A DNA stretch of 33,754 nucleotides from Actinomadura sp. CNU-125 (GTDB lineage: Bacteria > Actinomycetota > Actinomycetes > Streptosporangiales > Streptosporangiaceae). A program made the position numbers and the translations under genes. Below, one piece after another: positions 24,195 through 32,729 of this stretch (position 1 is its first letter; every line of letters starts with the position of its first letter). Below the pieces are notes generated by a model, which saw only the letters and a program-made list of their open reading frames with translations, was not told where the DNA came from and made no database searches. The stretch covers positions 1 through 33,754 of the forward strand of contig NZ_MKJY01000586.1 of the NCBI RefSeq assembly GCF_001942465.1. Direction: 5' to 3'.

Positions 24195-26299
24195 TGTCCG
24201 CACCCGTTCAGGCGCCCCCGCGCCCGGCACCGCAGGCCGTCGCGGGGAAGGCGTTCGGTTCGCGGCGGCTCGCGGCGGCGCTGCCGGACGCGTTCCGCAA
24301 GCTCGATCCGCGCACGCTGTGGCGCAACCCGGTCATGCTGGTCGTCGAGGTCGGCGCGCTGTGGGCGACGGTCCTGGCCGTCGCGGAGCCGAGCGTGTTC
24401 GGCTGGGGGATCGTCGGCTGGCTCTGGCTGACGGTGCTGTTCGCGAACCTGGCCGAGGCCGTCGCCGAGGGGCGCGGCAAGGCGCAGGCCGACTCGCTGC
24501 GGCGGGCGAAGAGCGATGCGGACGCGCGGCGGCTCACCGACGGCGGGGAGGAGCGCGTCCCGGCGGCGGAGCTGCGGCGGGACGATCGCGTGGTCGTCGA
24601 GGCCGGGGAGGTCATCCCGGGGGACGGCGACGTCGTCGAGGGCGTGGCCAGCGTGGACGAGTCGGCGATCACCGGGGAGTCGGCGCCGGTGATCCGCGAG
24701 TCGGGCGGCGATCGCAGCGCCGTCACCGGCGGGACGAAGGTGCTGTCGGACCGGATCGTCGTGCGGATCACGCAGCGGCCCGGGGAGAGCTTCATCGACC
24801 GGATGATCGCGCTGGTCGAGGGCGCGAGCCGGCGCAAGACCCCCAACGAGATCGCGCTGAACATCCTGCTGGCCGCGCTGACGATCGTGTTCCTGCTGGC
24901 GGTCGCGGCGCTGCAGCCCATGGCGATCTACAGCGCGGAGTCGGCCCCGGGGGCCGCCGGGACGGCGGCATTGGACGCGAACGGCGTCGACGGCATCGTG
25001 CTGGTCTCGCTGCTGGTGTGCCTGATCCCGACGACGATCGGGGCGCTGCTGTCGGCGATCGGCATCGCGGGGATGGACCGGCTCGTCCGGCGCAACGTCC
25101 TGGCGATGAGCGGACGGGCCGTGGAGGCGGCCGGCGACGTCGGCACGCTGCTGCTCGACAAGACGGGCACGATCACGCTGGGCGACCGGCGCGCGTCGGC
25201 GTTCGTCCCGGTGGGCGGCGTGACCGGACGGGCGCTGGCGGACGCGGCGCACCTGTCGAGCCTGGCGGACGAGACGCCCGAGGGGCGGTCGATCGTGGTG
25301 TTCGCCGAGGAGCGTCTCGGTGTGCGCGCCGGGGCCGGGCCGGTGGACGCCGAGTGGGTGCCGTTCAGCGCGCGGACCCGCATGTCGGGCGTCGACCTGG
25401 ACGGCCGGTCGCTGCGCAAGGGCGCGGCCGGTGCGGTCGCCGGGTGGGTCCGCGAGCACGGCGGGACCGTCCCGTCCGAGCTGGACGGGACGGTCGCGGA
25501 GATCGCGGCGTCCGGCGGGACCCCGCTGGTCGTCGGCGAACGGACGGGCGGGACGGCGCGCGTGCTGGGCGTCGTGCACCTGAAGGACGTCGTCAAGCCC
25601 GGGATGCGGGAGCGGTTCGACCGGCTGCGGGCGATGGGCATCCGCACCGTGATGGTGACCGGCGACAACCGGGCGACGGCGGAGGCGATCGCGGCGGAGG
25701 CCGGGGTGGACGACGTGCTGGCGGAGGCGCGGCCGGAGGACAAGCTCGCGTTGATCGCGCGCGAGCAGGAGGGCGGCCGGCTGGTCGCGATGACCGGGGA
25801 CGGGACGAACGACGCCCCGGCGCTCGCGAAGGCCGACGTGGGCGTGGCGATGAACACCGGAACGTCCGCCGCCAAGGAGGCCGGGAACATGGTCGACCTG
25901 GACTCCGACCCGACGAAGCTCATCGAGATCGTCGAGATCGGCAAGCAGCTGCTGATCACCCGCGGGGCGCTGACGACGTTCTCGATCGCGAACGACATCG
26001 CCAAGTACTTCGCGATCGTCCCGGCGCTGTTCGTGGGGCTGTTCCCGGGGCTGGACGCGCTGAACGTCATGCGGCTGCACAGCCCGCAGTCGGCGGTCCT
26101 CGCCGCGGTGATCTTCAACGCGCTGGTCATCGTCGCGCTGATCCCGCTGGCGCTGCGCGGCGTCCGGTACCGGCCGGGCGGGGCGTCGAAGCTGCTGTCG
26201 CGCAACCTGCTGGTCTACGGCCTCGGCGGCGTCGTCGTCCCGTTCGCCGGGATCAAGCTCATCGACCTGATCGTCCAGAACTTTCCGGGGATGTCCTGA
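24194..26299 (+). CDS. kdpB: KdpB, P-type ATPase subunit
   Basis: This gene encodes a 701-aa P-type ATPase that drives Kdp transport. Key motifs are TGES of the actuator domain (about residue 159), DKTGTIT with the phosphorylated Asp (about 320), and GDGTNDAPALAKADVGVAMN in the P domain (about 534). Membrane helices flank these domains. The Ser of the TGES loop region used for inhibitory phosphorylation in E. coli is conserved in context. The reading frame is continuous without any break, unlike several neighbours. Confidence 0.98.
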   Translation: MSAPVQAPPRPAPQAVAGKAFGSRRLAAALPDAFRKLDPRTLWRNPVMLVVEVGALWATVLAVAEPSVFGWGIVGWLWLTVLFANLAEAVAEGRGKAQADSLRRAKSDADARRLTDGGEERVPAAELRRDDRVVVEAGEVIPGDGDVVEGVASVDESAITGESAPVIRESGGDRSAVTGGTKVLSDRIVVRITQRPGESFIDRMIALVEGASRRKTPNEIALNILLAALTIVFLLAVAALQPMAIYSAESAPGAAGTAALDANGVDGIVLVSLLVCLIPTTIGALLSAIGIAGMDRLVRRNVLAMSGRAVEAAGDVGTLLLDKTGTITLGDRRASAFVPVGGVTGRALADAAHLSSLADETPEGRSIVVFAEERLGVRAGAGPVDAEWVPFSARTRMSGVDLDGRSLRKGAAGAVAGWVREHGGTVPSELDGTVAEIAASGGTPLVVGERTGGTARVLGVVHLKDVVKPGMRERFDRLRAMGIRTVMVTGDNRATAEAIAAEAGVDDVLAEARPEDKLALIAREQEGGRLVAMTGDGTNDAPALAKADVGVAMNTGTSAAKEAGNMVDLDSDPTKLIEIVEIGKQLLITRGALTTFSIANDIAKYFAIVPALFVGLFPGLDALNVMRLHSPQSAVLAAVIFNALVIVALIPLALRGVRYRPGGASKLLSRNLLVYGLGGVVVPFAGIKLIDLIVQNFPGMS

Positions 26300-26300
26300 C

Positions 26301-27185
26301 ATGGATCTCGAACCTTCGATCCGGCGGCACGCGGCGGCGCTGCGCGCGCTGCTCGTCTTCACCGTGCTGCTCGGCCTCGTCTACCCGGTCGCCCTTTACG
26401 CGGTGGGCCGCCTCCCCGGCCTGCAGGACCGTGCGGACGGCTCGCTCGTGCGGGCGGACGGCCGGACGGCCGGCAGCTCGCTGCTCGCCCAGCCGTTCAC
26501 CGGCGCGGCCGGGGAGCCGTTGCGGCGGTACTTCCAGAGCCGCCCGTCCAACGCCGGGGACGGCTACGACCCGCTGGCCTCCGGCGCGAGCAACCTCGGG
26601 CCGGAGGACGTCGTCGACGTCCCCGGGCCGGACGGCCGCACGAGCCTGCTCACCCGGGTGTGCGAGCGGAGCGCGGCCGTCGGCGAACTGGAGGGCGTGG
26701 ACGGTTCGCGCCCGTACTGCACGGACGGCGGCGTCGGCGCGGTCCTCGCGGTGTTCGGGGAGCGGGCGCCGGACGGCACGGTGCCGCACCCGGCGCGCGT
26801 CGTGAGCGTCAACGAGCGGCCGGGCACGGTGGACGCGCCGTTCGTCGCCCGCTACCGGGGCGTCCCGGTGGAACTGGCCCGGCCCGGCGAGGACTACTCG
26901 GCGGGGCTGATCGTGCCGGTCCGCGGCGACGCCCCGGCGGATCCGGTCGTCCCGCCGGACGCCGTCACCGGCAGCGGCAGCGGCCTCGACCCGCACATCT
27001 CCCCCGCCTACGCGGCGCTGCAACTGGATCGGGTGGCGGCCGCGCGGGGCGTCGCGCCGGACCGGGTGCGCGCGCTCGTCGAGGACCACACCGACGGCCG
27101 CGACCTGGGGTTCATGGGCGCGCCGCGGGTCAACGCGCTGGAGCTGAACCTGGCGCTCGACCGGCGCTTCCCCGTCCGGGGCTGA
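26301..27185 (+). CDS. kdpC: KdpC, extended periplasmic-side subunit
   Basis: This gene encodes a 294-aa subunit with one N-terminal membrane helix (about residues 15-40) and a large extracytoplasmic domain. Conserved KdpC segments are RYFQSRPSNAG, SGASNLGP, TGSGSGLDPHISPAYA and ALELNLALDRRFP. It is about 100 residues longer than E. coli KdpC (~190). The extra residues lie mainly between SNLGP and the SGSGLDPHIS motif and contain two cysteines. The ATG lies one base after the kdpB stop. Confidence 0.95.
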   Translation: MDLEPSIRRHAAALRALLVFTVLLGLVYPVALYAVGRLPGLQDRADGSLVRADGRTAGSSLLAQPFTGAAGEPLRRYFQSRPSNAGDGYDPLASGASNLGPEDVVDVPGPDGRTSLLTRVCERSAAVGELEGVDGSRPYCTDGGVGAVLAVFGERAPDGTVPHPARVVSVNERPGTVDAPFVARYRGVPVELARPGEDYSAGLIVPVRGDAPADPVVPPDAVTGSGSGLDPHISPAYAALQLDRVAAARGVAPDRVRALVEDHTDGRDLGFMGAPRVNALELNLALDRRFPVRG

Positions 27186-27221
27186 CGGCGCCCGGGAGTA
27201 CTGTGAGGCCGAGGAGGAACG

Positions 27222-29787
27222 ATGGGCCGGGGGCGGTTGCGGATCTACCTGGGCGCGGCGCCCGGCGTCGGCAAGACCTACGCGATGCTCGCCGAGGGCG
27301 GGCGGCGCCGCGAACGCGGCACCGACGTCGTCGCCGGGCTGGTCGAGACGCACGGCCGGGCCCGCACCGCCGGGCTGCTGGACGGCCTGGAGACCGTCCC
27401 GCGCCGGACGATCGAGCACCGGGGCGCGCGGTTCACCGAGCTGGACGTCGCCGCCGTCATCGCGCGCCGCCCCGACGTGGCGCTGATCGACGAGCTGGCG
27501 CACACGAACGTGCCCGGCTCGCCGAACGCCAAGCGGTGGCAGGACTCGAGGAGATCCTCGACGCGGGCATCGACGTGGTGTCGACGGTGAACGTCCAGCA
27601 TCTGGAGTCGGTCAACGACGTGGTCGAGCAGATCACCGGCGTGCCGCAGCGCGAGACCGTCCCGGACGAGGTGGTGCGGCGCGCCGAGCAGGTCGAGCTG
27701 GTCGACATGGCGCCGGAGGCGCTGCGGCGGCGGATGGCGCACGGCAACGTGTACGCCCCGGAGAAGATCGACGCGGCGCTCGGGAACTACTTCCGCGTCG
27801 GCAACCTGACGGCGCTGCGCGAGCTGGCGCTGCTGTGGCTGGCCGACAAGGTGGACGACCAGCTCGACCGGTACCGCGCCGACCACGGCATCCGCGGGAC
27901 ATGGCAGGCGCGGGAACGGGTCGTCGTGGCGCTCACCGGCGGGGCGGAGGGCGACACGCTGATCCGCCGCGCCGCCCGGATCGCCGACCGCGCGCGCGGC
28001 GCCGACCTCCTGGCCCTGCACGTCGCCCGCAGCGACGGCCTGACCGGCCGGTTCACCGCGGGGGCGCCCGCGAACCTGACCCGGCAGCGGTCGCTGGTGG
28101 AGAGCCTCGGCGGCAGCTACCACCAGGTCGTCGGGACGAACGTGCCGGACGCGCTGCTGGAGTTCGCGCGCGGCGTCAACGCCACCCAGCTCGTCCTCGG
28201 CGCGTCCCGGCGGGGACGGCTCGCGCAGGTGTTCGCGCGCGGGGTCGGCGTCACGGTGACGGCCGGGTCGGGGCCCATCGACGTGCACCTGGTCAGCCAC
28301 GAGGAGGCCGCGCGGGGGCACCGGCGGCGGGCGGGCCGGAACACCTGGGGGGTGCCCGCGGCGCGGCGGGCCGCCGGTTTCGCGCTCGCCGCCGCCGGGC
28401 TGCCGCTGCTCACGCTGCTGCTGCTCCGGCTGCGCGGGGACGTGTCGCTGAACAGCGACATCCTGCTGTTCCAGGCGGCGGTGGTCGGGGTCGCGCTGGT
28501 CGGCGGCCTGTACCCGGCGCTGGTCGCGGCCGTCGCCGGGATGCTGCTGCTCAACTTCTACTTCACGCCGCCGACGGGCACGTTCACCGTGTACGGGGCC
28601 GAGTCGATGCTGCAGCTCGCGGTGTTCGTCGTCGTCGGGATCACGGTCAGCACGATCGTCGACGTCACCGCCCGGCGCGGGCGGGAGGCGGCCCGCGCGC
28701 GCGCCGACGCGCAGGTGCTGTCCACGCTCGCCGGAGACATCCTGCGCGGTGACGGCGGCGACGCCCGCCGGGCGGGCGCGGTCCGCTGCACGGCATCCTG
28801 GAACGCCTCCGCGAGACGTACGCGCGCGCGTCCGTGACCCTCCTGGAACGCGACCCCGCCGCGCCCGCCGCGCCGCAGGCCGCGTGGACGATCGTGGCGT
28901 CCGCCGGGGGCCCGCCGGTCACGCGCCCGGACGACGGCGACAGCGACGTCCTCGTCGACGTCGCGCTCGCGCTGGGCGTCCGGGGCCGCACGCTGCCCGC
29001 GTCCGACCGGCGGATCCTGGAGGCGTTCGCCGCGCAGGCGGCCGTCGCGCTGCGGCACCGGCGGCTCGCCGAAGCCGCCGAGCAGGTGGCGCCGCTGGAG
29101 GCGCCGACCGGATGCGCACCGCGCTGCTCGGCGCCGTCAGCCACGACCTGCGCACCCCGCTGGCGTCCGCGCTGGCCGCCGTGGAGAGCCTGCGCAGCTC
29201 CGACGTGGTGTGGAGCGAGTCCGACCGGGACGAGCTGACCGCGCTGGCCGCCGAATCGCTGGAGCGGCTCGACCGGCTCGTCGCCAACCTCCTCGACATG
29301 AGCAGGCTGCAGGCCGGGGTGCTCGGGGTGTCGCGGCGGCCCATCGCCGTCGAGGACGTCGTGCCGCGGGCGCTGGACGGCCTCGGCGACGCCCGCGTCG
29401 ACATCAGCGTCCCCGCGGGGCTACCGGAGGTCGCCGCCGACCCGGCGCTGCTGGAGCGGGTGCTCGCGAACCTGGTGTCCAACGCCGTCCGGCACAACCC
29501 GCCGGGCGAACCGGTGCTGGTCACCGCGAGCGCCCACGCGGCGCGCGTCCAGGTGCGCGTCATCGACCGCGGCCCCGGCATCGCGCCCGCCGACCGCGAC
29601 CGGGCGTTCGCGCCGTTCCAGCTGGCTCGGCGACCGCGACGACCGGACGGGCGTCGGGCTGGGGCTGGGCGCTGGCGCGGGCCTCGCCGAGGCGATGGAC
29701 GGCGCGCTGGAGATCGAGGAGACGCCGGGCGGCGGGCTGACCATGGTGGTCGCCCTGCCCGCGGCGGTACGGGAGGGGCGGGCGTGA
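27222..29787 (+). CDS. kdpD: KdpD, potassium-sensing histidine kinase
   Basis: This is a sensor kinase of about 855 aa after correction. Order: KdpD N-terminal domain with Walker A GAAPGVGKT (residues 11-19) and DELAHTNVPGS; a Usp domain (RVVVALTGGAEGDTL to LVLGASRRG); a four-helix DUF4118 membrane region; a GAF-like part; the HisKA H-box AVSHDLRTPLAS; and the ATPase N-box NLVSNAVRHN and DRGPGI. The ATG at 27222 follows GAGGAGG. Frame breaks lie near 27545 (missing base at CAGGACTCGAGG), 28785, 29107 and 29626 (one extra base). Three additions and one deletion give a length divisible by three, so I read it as one functional gene with sequence errors. The stop overlaps the kdpE GTG. Confidence 0.92.
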
Positions 29788-30458
29788 CGCGCGTGCTGGT
29801 GGTCGACGACTCCCCGCAGCTCCTGACCGCACTGCGCCTCAACCTGCGCGCCCGCGACTACGAGGTCGAGGTCGCCGCCGACGGCGGGCAGGCCCTGGTG
29901 CTGGCCGCCGACTGGCTCCCCGACCTGATCGTCCTCGACCTCGGGCTGCCCGACCTGGACGGCGTCGAGGTGATCGAGGGGCTGCGCGGCTGGTCGCAGG
30001 TGCCGATCATCGTGCTGTCGGGCCGGTCCGGCAGCCGCGACAAGGTGGAGGCGCTCGACGCGGGCGCCGACGACTACGTCACCAAGCCGTTCGGGCTGGA
30101 CGAGCTGCTCGCCCGCATCCGCGCGATCACCCGCCGCGTCCCCGCCGACGGGACGACCCCCACGGTGGCGGTCGGCGGACGGCTCGTCGATCTCGCCCGC
30201 AAAACCGTCACCGGCGACGACAGGCCCGTCCATCTGACCCCCACCGAGTGGGGGATCCTGGAGATCCTGCTGCGCAGCCCGGGGACGCTCGTCCCGCAGC
30301 GCCGCCTGCTCGCCGAGGTGTGGGGGCCCGGCTACGTCAAGGAGACGAACTACCTGCGCGTCTACATGGCGGGGCTGCGCCGCAAGCTGGAGGCCGACCC
30401 GTCCCGGCCCCGGCATCTGATCACCGAGCCGGGCATGGGCTACCGCTTCGAACCTTGA
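29784..30458 (+). CDS. kdpE: KdpE, OmpR-family response regulator
   Basis: This gene encodes a 224-aa response regulator for kdp expression. The receiver domain has Asp8/Asp9, phospho-acceptor Asp52 (IVLDLGLPD) and Lys101 (TKPFG). The winged-helix output domain shows LTPTEWGILEILLRSPG and TNYLRVYMAGLRRKLEADP, the OmpR/PhoB type. The GTG at 29784 overlaps the kdpD stop as GTGA and has GGGAGGGG at five bases. The sensor-regulator pair lies downstream of the pump genes in the same direction. Confidence 0.97.
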   Translation: MTRVLVVDDSPQLLTALRLNLRARDYEVEVAADGGQALVLAADWLPDLIVLDLGLPDLDGVEVIEGLRGWSQVPIIVLSGRSGSRDKVEALDAGADDYVTKPFGLDELLARIRAITRRVPADGTTPTVAVGGRLVDLARKTVTGDDRPVHLTPTEWGILEILLRSPGTLVPQRRLLAEVWGPGYVKETNYLRVYMAGLRRKLEADPSRPRHLITEPGMGYRFEP

Positions 30459-30509
30459 CCGCGCGGAAGCGGGCTGGTCCGGGGCGGGCGCGTGTGGTGC
30501 ACTGTAGGG

Positions 30510-30887
30510 GTGACCGATCCGATGACCCTCGCCATCGCCGCCGCCATGGCGGGTGCGGCCGTCGAAGCCTCCGCCGAACCGGCGCGCGCGGCGCTGCTCG
30601 ACATGGCCCGCCGCGTCCGGGAGCGGTTCCGCGGCCGGGCGGCCGACGAGCGGGCGCTGGAGCGGGCCACCGAGACACCGGACGAGCCGGAGCGCGTCGA
30701 GGCGCTCGAAGGGGTCGTCCGGCGGGTGCTGGACGAGGATCCGGAGTTCGGCGCCGAGATCGAGTCGATGTGGAACGAGGCGCGGACGAGCGTGGTCGCC
30801 GCCGACGAGGGCGTCGTCAACATGTTCAACGGGCGCTCGGAGAAGGTCGTGCAGATGCGCGACGTGAACGGCCAGCTGAACATCTGA
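30510..30887 (+). CDS. Small helical protein with a C-terminal RHIM/BASS-like amyloid motif
   Basis: This gene encodes a 125-aa protein with no enzyme motif. Residues 5-40 form an Ala-rich, amphipathic or hydrophobic helix region (TLAIAAAMAGAAVEASAE), and residues 41-100 are charged helices. The last 23 residues (NMFNGRSEKVVQMRDVNGQL, then NI) fit the pattern N-x-G-x-VVQ-x-RD-x-x-G found at the ends of actinobacterial NLR- and effector-linked proteins that carry RHIM-like (BASS) amyloid-signalling motifs. A helical domain plus such a tail is the layout of cell-death effectors. No NLR partner is present in the window. GTG 30510 is chosen over GTG 30492; TGCACT 7-12 bases upstream suggests a leaderless start. 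The functional reading is inference. Confidence 0.6.
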   Translation: MTDPMTLAIAAAMAGAAVEASAEPARAALLDMARRVRERFRGRAADERALERATETPDEPERVEALEGVVRRVLDEDPEFGAEIESMWNEARTSVVAADEGVVNMFNGRSEKVVQMRDVNGQLNI

Positions 30888-30957
30888 GGTCGACGGACCG
30901 GACCGGAACGGCCGTCCGGTTCGTCCCCGTCCGGGGTCATGGATACGCTGGCGGGGT

Positions 30958-31362
30958 ATGCGGCGGCGGACTGTGAACCCGAACGTGCGGCGGCGGCTCT
31001 GGCCGCTGGCGCTGGTGTTCGGCGTGCTGCTGATGCACGGCGTCCAGGCGTCGAGCAGTCCCGTGGACGCCTCGGGCGTCGCCGTCCAGTCCGCAGGTCA
31101 CTCCGCAGGTCAGTCCGCGGGTCGCTCCGCGCCGGACCATCCCGCGCCCGATCATGACGGCGGCGAGCACCATCCCGGCGGGCAGGTGTGCCTGGCGTTC
31201 CTGAGCGTGCTGCTTCTCGGGGCGGTCGCGGGCGCGCTCGTCCGGTGGCGGCTGCCCGCGATCATGCGGGACGCGCGGGGCCGGGTCTGGCGGACCGGGT
31301 TCCGCACCGGACGGTCGCCCCCGTGCCCGACCCCCTTCCAGTTGGCCGTGTTGCGGCTGTAG
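30958..31362 (+). CDS. DUF6153-like His-rich membrane protein
   Basis: This gene encodes a 134-aa protein with an N-terminal membrane helix ending LLMHGVQA, a Ser/His-rich middle segment (APDHPAPDHDGGEHHPGGQVC) and a second hydrophobic segment LAFLSVLLLGAVAGALV, then an Arg-rich tail. The GMHG/LMHG motif, the histidine cluster and the following Cys-Leu recall DUF6153 proteins, which commonly precede DUF305 genes in actinomycetes. The His/Cys content suggests metal contact, possibly copper, but this is inference. The ATG at 30958 has only weak GGCGGGG upstream. Confidence 0.7.
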   Translation: MRRRTVNPNVRRRLWPLALVFGVLLMHGVQASSSPVDASGVAVQSAGHSAGQSAGRSAPDHPAPDHDGGEHHPGGQVCLAFLSVLLLGAVAGALVRWRLPAIMRDARGRVWRTGFRTGRSPPCPTPFQLAVLRL

Positions 31363-31411
31363 AGGTCCGCGCACCTCGACAGCACGTACGGCTCACAACG
31401 GAAGGTTCGAC

Positions 31412-31999
31412 ATGAAGCGTGCACTCGGGACGGTCCTGCTGCCGGCCCTCGTCATCGGGCTCGCGGCCTGCGGCGACGACGACGCCACGACCGGCGCGTC
31501 CGGGCACTCGGGGCACTCGGCTCCGGCGAGCGCGGCGCCGTCCGCGACGCACAACGCGCAGGACGTCATGTTCGCGCAGATGATGATCCCGCACCACCGG
31601 CAGGCCGTCGAGATGGCCGATCTCGCCCCGACCCGCGCCGGGTCGGCGAAGGTCAAGGACCTGGCCGTCCAGATCAAGAAGGCCCAGGGGCCGGAGATCC
31701 GGACGATGACCGGGTGGCTCAAGACCTGGGGCGAACCGGAATCGGCCGGGCAGATGGGTCACGACATGGACGGCATGATGTCCGACGAGCAGATGACCGA
31801 GCTCGAAGGACTCTCGGGCGCGAAGTTCGACAAAGCGTTCCTCGAGATGATGATCGAGCACCACGAGGGCGCCGTGACGATGGCGCAGCAGGAGCAGGCG
31901 AGCGGACGGTTCGCGGACGCGACGGCGATGGCGGGCGAGATCGTCCGCACGCAGCGGGCCGAGATCGCCACGATGCGCGAGCTGCTCGGCGCGCCGTAG
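31412..31999 (+). CDS. DUF305 lipoprotein
   Basis: This gene encodes a 195-aa exported lipoprotein. The signal peptide ends in GLAAC (lipobox), followed by an acidic and His/Ser-rich spacer. The DUF305 domain has two halves with MMIPHHRQAVEMA (about residue 53) and MMIEHHEGAVTMA (about residue 147), the paired HH motifs of this four-helix, ferritin-like fold, plus a Met/His-rich loop GQMGHDMDGMM. The family is often linked to copper or other metal handling, without a proven reaction here. GGAAGG precedes the ATG. It forms a pair with the DUF6153 gene 49 bp upstream. Confidence 0.93.
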   Translation: MKRALGTVLLPALVIGLAACGDDDATTGASGHSGHSAPASAAPSATHNAQDVMFAQMMIPHHRQAVEMADLAPTRAGSAKVKDLAVQIKKAQGPEIRTMTGWLKTWGEPESAGQMGHDMDGMMSDEQMTELEGLSGAKFDKAFLEMMIEHHEGAVTMAQQEQASGRFADATAMAGEIVRTQRAEIATMRELLGAP

Positions 32000-32010
32000 G
32001 ACGCGCGCGG

Positions 32011-32034
32011 GCGGGGCGGCCACGGCCGCCCCGC
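32011..32034. terminator. Bidirectional hairpin between convergent DUF305 and fasciclin genes
   Basis: GCGGGGCGGCC (32011-32021) and GGCCGCCCCGC (32024-32034) form a perfect 11-bp inverted repeat, 11 bp after the DUF305 stop and 10 bp from the fasciclin stop on the other strand. Confidence 0.75.
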
Positions 32035-32044
32035 GTCGCGGGCG

Positions 32045-32690
32045 TCAGGACGACGGCGGCATCAGCACACCGTCGATGATGTACACGGTGGCGTTGGCGG
32101 TCTGCACGTTGCCGCAGATCACCTTGGCGTTCTCCCCGACCGTGAACGACTCGCCGGACCCGCTCGTCTTCAGCGACGCGCCCTGCAAGGGTCTTGAAGT
32201 CCCCGCTCGCCAGGGCGTCCGGGGCGATCCGCTGCCCGACGACGTGGTAGGTCAGGATGCTCGTCAGCTTCTCCTTGTCGGCCAGGACGGCGTTCAGCTG
32301 ATCTTCGGGGATCTTCGCGAACGCGTCGTTGGTGGGCGCGAACACGGTGATGTCCTTCGAGGAGTTGAGCGTGTCGACCAGTCCGGCCTTCTTCACCGCC
32401 GTGACCAGTGTCGACAGCACCGGGTTGTTCGACGCGGCCGTCGCGACCGGGTCCTGCGCCATGCCGGAGAAGCTGCCCGCGCCGTCCTTCGGGACCGCCG
32501 CGCAGCCGGGACCGAACGGCTCCGTGGCGGCCGGGGCGGCCGGGGCGGCCGACGAGCTCGGCGCCGCGCTCGTCGCGGGGGCGTTCGCCGCCGCGCCGGA
32601 CGTGCTCTCGTCGTCCCCGCCGCAGGCGGACGCGCCGAGGGCCAGTACGGCGGCGAGGGCGACGCCGGTGAGGGTTCGGGTGCGGTTCAT
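32045..32690 (-). CDS. Fasciclin-domain lipoprotein
   Basis: This is a secreted lipoprotein of 214 aa after one correction. The signal peptide ends LALGASAC (lipobox), followed by a Ala/Ser/Pro-rich spacer and one fasciclin (FAS1) domain: NPVLSTLVTAVKKAGLVDTL, ITVFAPTNDAFAKIP (H1 motif), YHVVGQRIAPDAL (H2 region), ending NATVYIIDGVLMPPSS. The ATG at 32690 has AAGGAG upstream. Near 32187 the sequence reads CTGCAAGGG on the plus strand where one A fewer restores TLQGASLKTSGSG and makes the length divisible by three. Such proteins resemble MPT70/MPT83 and are often next to a molybdoenzyme gene, as here (39 bp). Confidence 0.93.
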
Positions 32691-32729
32691 CGTGGTTCTC
32701 CTTCGTTGATGGACGATGACGTGCGAGGT

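Noticed and set aside
27186..27221. Separate promoter for kdpDE (TACTGT at 27199-27204)
   Set aside because: No -35 at suitable spacing; the 36-bp gap and strong RBS fit read-through from kdpC.
30492..30509. Earlier GTG start for the amyloid-motif protein
   Set aside because: No RBS precedes it, and the following residues (WCTVG) do not fit. The GTG at 30510 has a -10-like hexamer at leaderless distance.
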